Source: Patiria miniata (lineage: Eukaryota; Echinodermata; Asteroidea; Valvatida; Asterinidae). Taken from it: a DNA stretch of 64,000 nt. This document shows, in pieces, positions 10,001 through 18,321 of this stretch (the stretch's first letter is position 1; every line of letters begins with the position of its first letter). The translations under genes were made by a program, and so were the position numbers. A model generated the notes under the pieces. That model was not told the DNA's origin. It did no database searches and worked only from the letters and a program-made list of their open reading frames with translations. The stretch is from the NCBI RefSeq assembly GCF_015706575.1, contig NW_024037059.1, positions 38,539,058-38,603,057 on the forward strand. The letters are read 5' to 3'.

Positions 10001-12851
10001 GTTTCAATAGGGCACTTGTTCATAAGAAAGGGTACTTCGTAAAAAAGGGCACTTTTTACAAATTATTGGGGAAGTAATCCTGTTGAAAAAGGGCATTTGC
10101 ATGGAAAAAGGCAGTCTTTACAAAATATTGGGGGGGGGGGGGGTAAATACCCCCTTTACCCCCCCCCCCCCCCCCCCCCCCGCTGGCTACGCCAATGGTT
10201 AATAACACATAGTTTTTTAATCAAAGGTTGAGCAAAAGGACATTCTTCAAAACGTGTATACATGAAACCTTACAGTGAGCCCAAGGGGACATACGATTTT
10301 TTTTTTTTCAATTTAACTGTCACGGTCTCACGGTCTCGTTCCAACGAGTTAACGACTTGTTTGCTATGGGAACAATACATCATGTCATGGGAACGAGAAT
10401 ATACGCTTTCGCATGTCCCTTTCGGGACTCCGTAGAGCACAGACAAGAACATTGCCTCTGTGCGTGTAAAATAAGCAGCTTTATGTTTAGACTTGGCCAA
10501 GTCTGGGTTGCGCTCGGTCTGTGCCTAAATCCACTCACAGCGCATATCGCATACGTCCTTACAGTACATAACGCGCGCCCTCATGCGTCGAATCCGGACC
10601 ATCATGTTAAAAACGTACATGTACATGTTATTTTCAAGTGAATTGCTAACTTTTGCACCACATGTATGCACATGCTCTGCAGTACATGCACACAAATGTA
10701 CGTGTAATACGCGTGTTGTACAATGTACATGCAGCGTGTGCGCATTGTTATACGGCACTGAAGTGGAACGCGCGCTGAAGTGTACCTTGTCAGGCATCTG
10801 GAAAGACGTAAACTAAGTGATTTTCGCAACTTTTTTTTTAAGATACCGACTTAAGGCAATTCCGACTTGAGTCAAGTCTACTTTATGTTATGCAGTAGTA
10901 CTGTTTGCCATAATTATGTTAACACATTGAATACAGTGGACGTAGTGTCACACCTAACTGAACCTGATAAAAAAAACAGTCTACAAAAATGTTTACAGAA
11001 TGTCAGAAAAGGTAGGATGAATTCAAAGTTGATCGAACCAGAATATACTTTTCACTGCTACTATTTATTATTTATTTATGCTGGGATGCTATTCTGTGCG
11101 AGTGGTTGACAAGCCTTGAAATGTAGCCAACGGATGCGAGGAAGCTGAGAGCTTACCTGAGGAAGCCGCGGTCTTCCAACCACGACTCGCACATGGCCAG
11201 CCCAAGTATCTCCAAGATGTCGTCCTTGTCCGGCCCTTCGCCCTTCTTACACGGCCGCTTCTTGACCCGGACGAAGTGCGGGGTCAACTCGGCCAACTTG
11301 CGGACGCTCTTGAAGTATTTGGGCATCTTGTCGCCCGCTTGGTGCACCGGATCGAAGCGACCGGAGAAGTTCTTGGGGAAGCAGATACGAATGGGCTCCG
11401 GGGGATCAGGGTACCTGCTGCCGTCCCCCTCCTACACGGTAACATTTCCAAAAAAACCCTATTTATCCAATGAAAGTAGCGGAATTGGCTCATGAATATG
11501 AATGAGTTGAAATAAAAGCCATTAGTACCCATAGAACTTAAAATAACGCTCGCTCGCGCGCACGTCGTGCGCGTTCTTCAAACTGAGGGCAAGTTCACGC
11601 AAGAACTATTGTTGACCATTGGTTAACCATAGTTCGACTTAAATTAGACCGAACTCTGTCTAGTCGACGATGGTTGACTACGCTAGTCGACTATTTGGAA
11701 CCAACCTACTGGGGTTGGTTGCATCGCTGGTATAAACCAATAGCCGCGCGCATTCATAACGTACAACAGGGAGCCAAGATCCAGAAGTTTTGCGATGACA
11801 TTTTGACCAGCGTTTGACAAGACGTTCGCACGTTGCTCAGTCGTAAGGTACGCAACGAATCAACCACTAGTCGACGAATGGTCCTTGCCCGAAAATGGCC
11901 TATGGCGCGCATGCCTTAAGCTTCTGGTTTTTGTTACACTTCTTGGCCGAAGAGCAGTCAGCGCGCGTACGACATGCGCGCAAGCGTGGTAATACGCGGT
12001 CATTAAGGGCTTTTATTGACCGATCCACTACTATACGCCCCGCCAACAGCACCAGCGCCATTATTGAGGTATAAAGACTTTATTACTAACCACAATTTTA
12101 GTCAGTACCATATCCACGCGCTGGATTTCGTGCATCTTGATGACGTCCATGGCGGAAAAGCAGGAATTAGTCGTGTTGCCATAGTAACCCTCGCAGATGC
12201 GGACCAATGTGGGCAGCTTATATCTGCCGTTTAGAAATCAAATATAATTGTATTTCACTTCGAAAATTGGTCGAATAATAACGTCAATATATCAAGCGTA
12301 TAGCGGCAAATGCAAGAAAATGCCAGCAAAATGCAGTTGAAGCTCAGACAAGAAAAACAATGGGAATCGACAACAAGATAATATTTACTTCAATAATTAA
12401 ACAAAACTTCGATCCAAGGCTGCACTTGGTGGCCATCTTAGAAAATGATGACCACCTATGTTTTTTCCGTTTATTGTTTTCCCTGCTATAAGACACATTC
12501 ATATTTTGCGTCACTTATCTACTACACTAATACGCTATTGGCATATAGAAAATTAAAAGCAACGTTCGTAGACCTTAAGACCAGCACCAGCAGAAGCAGC
12601 AACAGCAGAGTCGGAAGCGGCGCAGCAGCAAAAGAGCCTGCAGAAGTAGCAGCAGCAGCAAGTGAAGCACCAGCAAAAGCAGCAGTATATGAGCAGCAGC
12701 AGTCGCAGCAGTAGAAACATAAGTTTAAGCAGCAGCAAGGAGTTTTGTATACAGTACGCAGCCGCAGCAGCAACACAAGCCAATATCTGACTTACTTTTC
12801 AATAAGCTGAAGCGGACTGTAAGACGTATCAAGCCAGTCCAGACTCCCCAT
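1047..12851 (-). CDS. GAREM: GAREM-like adaptor (CABIT + proline-rich + SAM)
   Basis: Coding exons in transcription order: 12796-12851, 12109-12223, 11157-11431, 8486-8612, 6217-6373, 5565-5740, 5208-5349, 3502-3630, 3000-3085, 1973-2749, 1047-1355. They sum to 2349 nt (782 aa) with matching phases. Residues 1-330 resemble the GAREM CABIT region: YKLPTLVRI near 19, NFSGRF near 78-83, YFKSVRKLAEL near 96-106 and a second module KWAGGFEAIPDPEGYTL from 163. Residues 422-680 are disordered and proline-rich, with PxxP/R motifs and two YxN sites (Y446 in PYTNPF, Y544 in VVYGNI). Residues 711-777 form a SAM domain ending NGWRP, as in vertebrate GAREM. In vertebrates GAREM binds GRB2 and promotes EGF-receptor-to-ERK signalling; the same role here is inferred. 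The chosen ATG has a strong context (GCCATGG). An in-frame ATG 42 nt upstream (12891-12893) is possible. Vertebrate GAREM has fewer, larger exons as far as I recall. Confidence 0.87.
2816..2840. repeat. (TTG)n microsatellite
   Basis: About eight TTG units lie in the GAREM intron just upstream of the proline-rich exon. A short imperfect CAAA repeat follows at about 3104-3130. Confidence 0.85.
3728..3772. repeat. (GGTCTGTC)n microsatellite
   Basis: Five to six near-perfect copies of an 8-bp unit (GGTCTGTC) sit in an intron of the GAREM-like gene. No function is evident. Confidence 0.8.
5446..5472. repeat. Poly-G/poly-C palindromic tract
   Basis: A run of about 13 G followed by ACAT and about 10 C can fold back on itself. 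Similar tracts occur inside mobile elements at 9771-10194, 30174-30541 and 41789-42060, so this may be a remnant of one of them. Confidence 0.6.
5799..6115 (-). pseudogene. Duplicated fragment of GAREM exon 6 in intron 5
   Basis: Bases 5889-6003 repeat about 115 bp of the coding exon at 5565-5740 with essentially one difference (the codon GTC reads ATC on the minus strand, V to I). The fragment lies in a 204-bp tandem unit (5799-6000 and 6001-6115). The third copy keeps only the first ~22 bp of exon sequence. Neither copy retains the acceptor TTCCTCTGTAG or the donor GTCAGT of the real exon, so I treat them as non-coding. A small assembly artefact is possible but less likely, because the copies are joined to different flanks. 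Confidence 0.8.
6648..6796. repeat. Imperfect 150-bp palindrome
   Basis: The two arms, AATGAATGTTTGTGAGTGC against GCACGAACGTGAAACATTCATT and CAGATGAAATGTTCCATTTC against GGAATGGAATATTACATCTG, pair around a short GGCGAAGCC centre. It lies inside the element at 6421-7606 and is probably one more nested inverted-repeat element or part of the one at 6806-7143. Confidence 0.6.
6806..7143. mobile_element. MITE with ~37-bp terminal inverted repeats
   Basis: The left end ATAACACCTGAATAAATCC...CATCTGATTGG is mirrored by the right end CCAATCAGATGACGGGG...TTCAGGTGTTGTA. One further terminus lies at the start of the window (1-45). No coding potential is seen. The superfamily is not assigned. Confidence 0.7.
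7661..7780. mobile_element. Small MITE, GGCCCCCTTCAATGGCG family
   Basis: The termini are GGCCCCCTTCAATGGCG and GCCATTGAAGGGGC, about 117 bp apart. Related termini occur at 30174-30541, there with an insertion between them, and at 33476-33500. Confidence 0.7.
7880..8112 (+). mobile_element. MITE, copy 1 of the ACTAGACGTTT family
   Basis: About 233 bp with mirrored ends (TTTACAAAGAGTGAAATTC against GAGTGAATTTGCACTCTTTG). An inverted copy of closely similar sequence lies at 58344-58575 in the SLC44 gene. Shared internal text includes GGGACTAGACGTTT, GACTGAAGTGG-like and AAAGATCGAG. Confidence 0.75.
8694..8812 (+). repeat. Three tandem copies of a GTGTGGATTCGGA motif
   Basis: Units AAGTGTGGATTCGGA + (AC/TT)ACGAATCT recur at about 8697, 8737 and 8771. 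A reverse-complement trace (ACGAATCCACACTTT) sits at about 9078-9094, so the array may be one end of a ~400-bp inverted-repeat element. Confidence 0.55.
9771..10194. mobile_element. GGGGCGTAGC/GCTACGCC element with poly-G/C tracts
   Basis: The element begins AGGGGCGTAGCACGG and ends CGCTGGCTACGCC. Just inside these ends lie long homopolymers: about 13 G at 9797-9809, G runs near 10130-10143 and about 22 C at 10160-10181. The interior repeats a degenerate AAAAGGGCAC(T/C) motif about seven times. No transposase is seen. Confidence 0.6.
10638..10880 (+). mobile_element. Dispersed repeat, copy 1 of the GACTTGAGTCAAGTCT family
   Basis: About 240 bp, from GAATTGCTAACTTTTGCACC to CCGACTTGAGTCAAGTCT, nearly identical to 33711-33954. 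The 3' end also occurs inverted at 32849-32905. The sequence is rich in ACATGT/TGCACATG. Class unknown. Confidence 0.7.
11585..11890. mobile_element. MITE of the TAGTCGACTA family, copy 1
   Basis: The ends GGGCAAGTTCACGCAAGAAC and GAATGGTCCTTGCCC are mirrored, and the interior has TAGTCGACGATGGTTGACTA and GGAACCAACCTACTGG. Relatives lie at 34118-34228 (partial), 56631-57046, and as a trace near 783. Confidence 0.6.
12583..12775 (+). repeat. CAG-rich imperfect trinucleotide region
   Basis: About 190 bp dominated by CAG/GCA with interruptions, lying between the first and second coding exons of the GAREM-like gene. The open frames on both strands (poly-A/S or poly-L/C) are products of the repeat, not genes. 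Confidence 0.75.
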
Positions 12852-13964
12852 GGCTGAAGCGTAGCACCCTTGGCTAGCCAGAGTCGTCGTCATCACCCCT
12901 TCCAGAATTAATCCTCGTCGTTTTTCGTCGAAAAAAAAAAGGCAGCACAACCACCAAAGGTCTAAAAAAATCTTTCCTCAGGTGAACAAACGTATCTTAC
13001 AGAATAGTAAGAACTCTGTGACACGGTTTTCTTTTATACTGCCGATTATCGCAGCACCACCAAGTGTGATTCACTTGGTCGGTAAATCTTAGATGTGGAT
13101 TTTGTGTTTACTGATGTCCCTTCATTTGATGAACGATGTTGATTCCTCCGATCAATCTAAAACTAATTTAAATGTTGCAGAACTGCATCACACTGCCCGG
13201 CAGATGGTTCCCCAATGTCGACGATGTCGCCCCTGAAAAACACTTTTCTGAAAAATCGGCGTTTCCCGCTAAATTGAACATCCCGTATCTGAATGTACCA
13301 ATCGTAACGTGTCGTGGATTCGAAGGGCTCCAGTTAATATGATGGTGAACGCAATACCATCGAAAATATATCGGTTCTTTTTCCGCAGGGCAAAACAGGA
13401 CTTAACCACTAATTCACATTACATCTACAGCGAGGTACATAGGCCTACTAATACACAGCTAACCAAAACTACACTGCACAGCTCACTAAAACTCCCAAGT
13501 AAACTGCACTGCTACATGTATTATGAAAACAAGTCATATACAGCAACAATATCATACACAGTAGTAGCGCGAAAACGTGACCACACTTCCGCTATAAATC
13601 CTTTCACGTCGATCCTTCCTCTTGCGTTTCGGACTAGGAGCTATGATCGCTATCGCTAGTTTCAGTCTCTTGCAGTTTCAACATTTGTGTATTATTATTT
13701 TCTTCCATTTCACTGTTGATGTTTCAAAGCACTTTTCGTTTTGGGGAATTTTATCAGCAATTTCATTTCCCTTATACGGCTGTATGTACATGTTTCGCGC
13801 GCGCGCGTGCTCGCTCGGGCTCATTTGCCGAAAGTGGAAGACACAAATTGTCAAATTTGGGCAATCTAATTAGTCGTTGTTCAGAGCTAGTCCAGCTATG
13901 ATTACTTCAAACTATAAATGGGAACATTTTATTTACAACTACAGTACATGTACATAGTGAACTC

Positions 13965-14247
13965 TGTCACGAGCCAATGTGGCCCATCAGGCCGGCGTTT
14001 ACCTCCGGTTTCAGTAGCATGAAACGACTGAGAATATTTCCATTCCCACTGGACGGGATGCTAGTCCATCTCCCCAGTTACTCCCCAGCAAATGCCGGTA
14101 CCCTTTTATACTCCTGGGTGGAGACAGGCAGGTGGGGATAAAGTGGCTTGCCCAAGGACACAACATATGGCCAGCAGTTTGATTCGAACCCCTGATCCTC
14201 TGATCATGCGTCACAAACCCTAACCACTAGGCTACACTCTCCCCTCT
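13965..14247 (-). mobile_element. tRNA-derived SINE, copy 1
   Basis: Minus-strand head: A-box-like TAGCCTAGTGGTTAGG and B-box-like GGGTTCGAATC (14165-14245). A body follows containing GTGTCCTTGGGCAAGCCAC and ATGCCGGTACCC (plus-strand text). The same body text occurs at 21920-22150 and 38780-39082. Confidence 0.65.
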
Positions 14248-14984
14248 ACAACTACATTTCCAATAATTTCCTTGTACAAAAAAATTTCACAGAAAGTATC
14301 CCAACATTTAAAAAGCAGAAATCAAAAACAAATTTTAGATATCTCTTAAAAAATAAAAAAAATCTACAACCAGGCTTGCGAAGATGTAGGCCATCTAAAT
14401 TCAAACACGGGAAACAAAGTTGATTTACTGTGGCCATCCTTTATTTTGGGGGCAATCTAGGGGCAGTTAAATTAATGGTTCCATCCATGATAACATCTCG
14501 GCTGATACTCAAAACGTGCTTGAAAATCACACTGGGAAAGCAGTCCATATTTTGTTTCGATGTTACTCACATTTTTACAAATTTTCCCAACAATGTTTTG
14601 GAAATTCCCATATGGTGGCACGTTGATTAAATATGTCCAACACTCACAGTATAAACAGAGCAAGGTGTGCTTGATTTCAATGTGCCACTTATTATAATAT
14701 CACTTTCGGTACAACACACATCACCTCAGAAAATTTCCAGATACATTGTACATGTAGCTCATATAGAAATGTGCCACCATAAACGGACCATCACCGGCCA
14801 TGAAATGGAAACCTCTGTTGTGCTTCCGGCCGTAGGCGGGTGGGTGAAGCAATGAATAATTCATTAGTTTTGATGGGACAATAATGTTTATTCATGAGAA
14901 AAGGACTATGACGTCACAGCATTGTTGCTATTTAGTCAACTAGTCACAAATTTTAAAAGAAGGGCTGTCGTCGAGCTGCCGCAG

Positions 14985-15060
14985 TAATCCAGTGGATAGT
15001 AAGATGAGCTATGGATCAAAAGACCCCTGGTTCGAATCCACATGAATGATCCAGGAAATT
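14985..15060 (+). mobile_element. tRNA-like SINE head
   Basis: TAATCCAGTGGATAGTAAG fits an A box and GGTTCGAATCC fits a B box, about 43 bp apart. No convincing cloverleaf closes, so this is a SINE or tRNA relic rather than a working tRNA gene. Confidence 0.5.
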
Positions 15061-15633
15061 AGCTTCACCCAAATACGGAGAAAAGTGCCTCGCGGCCCAA
15101 CACAAAATACCTAGAAAGCACTCAGAGAGCGCAAACATCCGCCATGGCTAAACAATTACCCGCCATATTGTCAGTACAACCAAAAGAAATACTGGCATAA
15201 ATGGTGAAGAATCCTTTTCAAAAAATCCTGGATCCAGACCAAGATCCGGATCACTTCCAAAATCTAATCGATTCGTACTTGTACCAAAGGACCACCCCTA
15301 ACAAACTTTGAAGGCAAATCCGTACGTAAGTTTTTGACAGACAAACCGACAAACTAACCACATCCGATGAAAACATAACCTCCTTGTCTGAGGTAATAAT
15401 ACACAAAGACAAAACAGAAACAAGATGACTAAACTAAACCAACCCAAACAACCCCACCCCCCCCAAAAAAAAAAATGATAAAGGGGAAACCCCAAACAAA
15501 TCACCGTGGCCCTCAACATATAGACATTGAAACTTTGAAAAGAAAAGCACATATGTTTCATTTAATGTCGAAAAGGCGCAGTAGCTTTTTTTATTCAATA
15601 ATAAAGCATATATGCATACTATTACTCTTAATG

Positions 15634-16532
15634 TACAGGGTGACCCTAAAAATGCAACCTTGAAATATTTGTCTTTTTTTTCAAAAACGTGATCTGTGAA
15701 TTGTTATGTTTTAAGTAGCAGATTCAAGCTGAGAGCTTTTTTCTTTCAAATACTGAAAAAAAATCATAAAAATGGCAGATTGGGTTGCTGAGATAATGCC
15801 AATTATGTAAAAGAAGTGATTTTTCATCCTTTCCAATTGTGCCTCAAACAGTGAAACATGTTCCTGTAAGCCCACTGTGCAATTGTCTATCATTTGTGCA
15901 ATTTCTTTATTTTTTTGCTATATTTATGATGCCGAAAAGGTTTAAAATATGACTTACAGGATAAGATACCTGTTCAGGTGGAAAATAAAAGGTATTTCCA
16001 TCGAGAACTCATTTGTACTCATGTCATATTATGTGCCGTGTTGTTTGTAAGGATTAGGACACAATGCGCTACTTGCATTTCATGCACAAAAAGGTACAGA
16101 ATAAAATCATGAACTGTGGTGTGCCATTGGAATGGACCAAAAATGAGGTGTTTGACATAATTGGCATTTTCTCAGCAACCCAATGTGCTAGTTTCATGAA
16201 TGGACCGATCCAGTAAGCCCCGCCCACTGCGCGCACTGGGCAAATTAACACGCGCTCCTCTCCAATGCCACACTGCATTTTCCTGCCGCGCGCATCATAC
16301 GCGCGTGCACGCATGTCGGAATTTTGTGCACGCACGTCGGACGTAAATCAAGGTTGTGATTGGTCAGACCACCATGGGGCGGTGCTTACTGGATCGGTCC
16401 ATTGTTTCAGTATTTGAAAGAAAAAGCTCTCAGCTTGAATCTGATAGCCAAAACGTAATGAACAAATCATGTTTTTGAAGAAGAAAAAAAGGCAAATGTT
16501 TTAGGGTTGCAATTTTTTTGGTCACCCTGTAT
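15634..16532. mobile_element. Long-inverted-repeat element, copy 2, with nested insertion
   Basis: The termini TACAGGGTGACCC and GGTCACCCTGTA and the ~170-bp arms match the element at 6421-7606. The right arm is split by an independent element at 16198-16402. Text on either side of the insertion (GTTTCATGA and TTTCAGTATTTGAAAG) is continuous in copy 1. Confidence 0.75.
16198..16402. mobile_element. MITE, TGGACCGATCCAGTAAGC family, copy 1
   Basis: The mirrored termini are TGGACCGATCCAGTAAGC and GCTTACTGGATCGGTCCA. The interior is GC-rich with GCGCGC and GTGCACGCA blocks, unlike its AT-rich surroundings. Other copies lie at 29548-29764 (opposite orientation) and 32781-32848 (truncated). Confidence 0.8.
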
Positions 16533-17536
16533 ATATAAAACGCAAAATGTTTGCCATTTTATAATACATGTATATAATATCAAGATACACAGTGTTAGAA
16601 CTACAGATATTATGTTGCCTTTAAAAATTCAATAATCCTGCAGATGTTAGTATCAAACATTAGGGGAAAAACCAACCAACAACCCAGTTTTCAAAAAACT
16701 TCTTTAAAAAGTAATATGAGCCGAACGCTTTCTGGGGGTAATAAGCTATTTTCAACACAAAAATGGTTAACATGTGTATACAGAATGTGTTTTTTTACAC
16801 CTAGTGTTGTAATGATGTTTCTTCCGAACAAGAAAAGGGCATTTTAAACGACAGTTTGAAAGGTACTACATTTATTTCAGAAACGAAAAGTACAACTGTA
16901 CTCCACATTTTGGGACAGAAAACTCTTTGAATAAAACTAGACAGTTCAAAAAATTTCAAAACTGTAATACATTTCTAAATGTATGAAATATTTAAAAGAT
17001 CATATTCACACATCATTTATTTCACTGTGAATAGTCTAAAAAAATGTACAAATATGAATACTTCGGCGTTTTTCTAAAGTACATCATTCCTGCTTATGCA
17101 AGCATTCAAGCTTAATAACAGCAAAACTAGCAAAACACCAGATTTATAGCGTAACATAAAAACTGAAAGTGCATTGCGTTTTTGCACACACGAAATAATA
17201 TACAGGCTAGAAAAAGTAAATACATTGTAAAAAGTACATGTCACTTTCATGTATAAACACTATATATGCATGTAAAATGGCAAGTCAAAACGAAAGGCAA
17301 AGTTAAACAAATATTTCGCACGCACAGTGTGCAGTATATAGGTCATCTAAAAAAATATACATTCAGTGTGCTATTTATTTTCACACTGATATTGTACATG
17401 TAGGTTAAAAAAACAACCACCTCCCAACTCCCAGATAAGCAAACTCGACATGATAACCATTCGCTTCCAACTCATAGGAAGACATGAAGGATGAAGATTT
17501 ATACATGTACAAGTAATTAGATATATTCATAAAACG

Positions 17537-17564
17537 TATGTACATGTACATGTACATGTACATG
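17537..17564. repeat. (ACATGT)n microsatellite
   Basis: Four to five tandem ACATGT units lie downstream of the XKR gene. ACATGT-rich text is common across the window. Confidence 0.8.
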
Positions 17565-18175
17565 CAAAGATTAGTTGCATAAAAAATATAAAGTTTGTGA
17601 ACTAACATAACATGTATTTTCAGTAAAGAAAGCGTATAAAGCATTAGAAATTCACAAATTTATGTTAAAAAAGCACCGTACGCATTCAACCTCAGGAGGA
17701 AATGCATAAAGAAGGAAACCCACATTTGACAGGAATTTTAACCTACTTACCTAACTGATTTAAACTGTGTTTTTTTTTTATAATGTAGTGAAGTGTAGCT
17801 CTTCAACCAAACGTGGTGAAAAAAATCTTTTAAAAAAATCGAAAGAATAGTGTTATTATGCTAAATTTGAATAGAAGTCTCCGTAATCACTGTTGTCTAC
17901 TGTTGTAATTCTAGTGTAGTAATGTTTTCTATCAAACTCCGGAGCTCAGTCAAGCGGATGGAATAAAGCCGTCCGTGGACAAAAGGGTTTGGCACATGAA
18001 ATTTTTAAACTACCATATCTCAGAGACGTAGTAATTTGCAAACAATTTTTGTCACTTATGTTTAAAGATCAATATTTTAATACCATCAAATTGAATTTCT
18101 GAAATATGCTCAACAAGTAGGTGAAAAGTGCTGTCAAATGCTGGTTTCCTTCTGTTTGCAACACCCTGTAGATGA

Positions 18176-18285
18176 AATTTGTGATTGAAACTTGTGATTA
18201 AAACTTGTGATTGAAACTTGTGAGTTGAGATTGAAACTCTTGGTGAGTTGAGATTGACTTGTGATTGACTTGACAAAGACTCTGC
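18176..18285. repeat. Tandem GTGATTGAAACTT repeat in XKR 3' UTR
   Basis: Four to six degenerate units (TTGTGATTGAAAC, GAGTTGAGATTGAAACT) begin about 40 bp downstream of the XKR stop codon, so they probably lie in its 3' UTR. A weaker relative (CTTGTGACTTGACTTATGATT) is at about 51889-51915. Confidence 0.65.
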
Positions 18286-18321
18286 AAACTGGAACCTCAT
18301 CAGAGTTATGTGCTGACAAAT

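Larger units (their letters stand above)
12894..18321. other. Spacer between GAREM-like 5' end and XKR 3' end
   Basis: It should hold the GAREM-like promoter, though no core motif stands out, and the XKR 3' UTR (below 18322 on the minus strand). Recognisable content is a SINE at 13965-14247, a tRNA-like segment at 14985-15060, a long-inverted-repeat element at 15634-16532, ACATGT repeats near 17537-17564 and tandem repeats at 18176-18285. An open stretch after an acceptor-like TTGCAG at 13179 on the plus strand was not recognised and is not called. Confidence 0.5.

Noticed and set aside
12445..12783. Open frames rich in Ala/Ser or Leu/Cys on both strands
   Set aside because: They are simple products of the CAG-rich repeat.
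13179..13338. Possible plus-strand exon after TTGCAG (open for ~50 codons)
   Set aside because: No protein family was recognised, no partner exon or donor fits, and the region is within the GAREM promoter side spacer.
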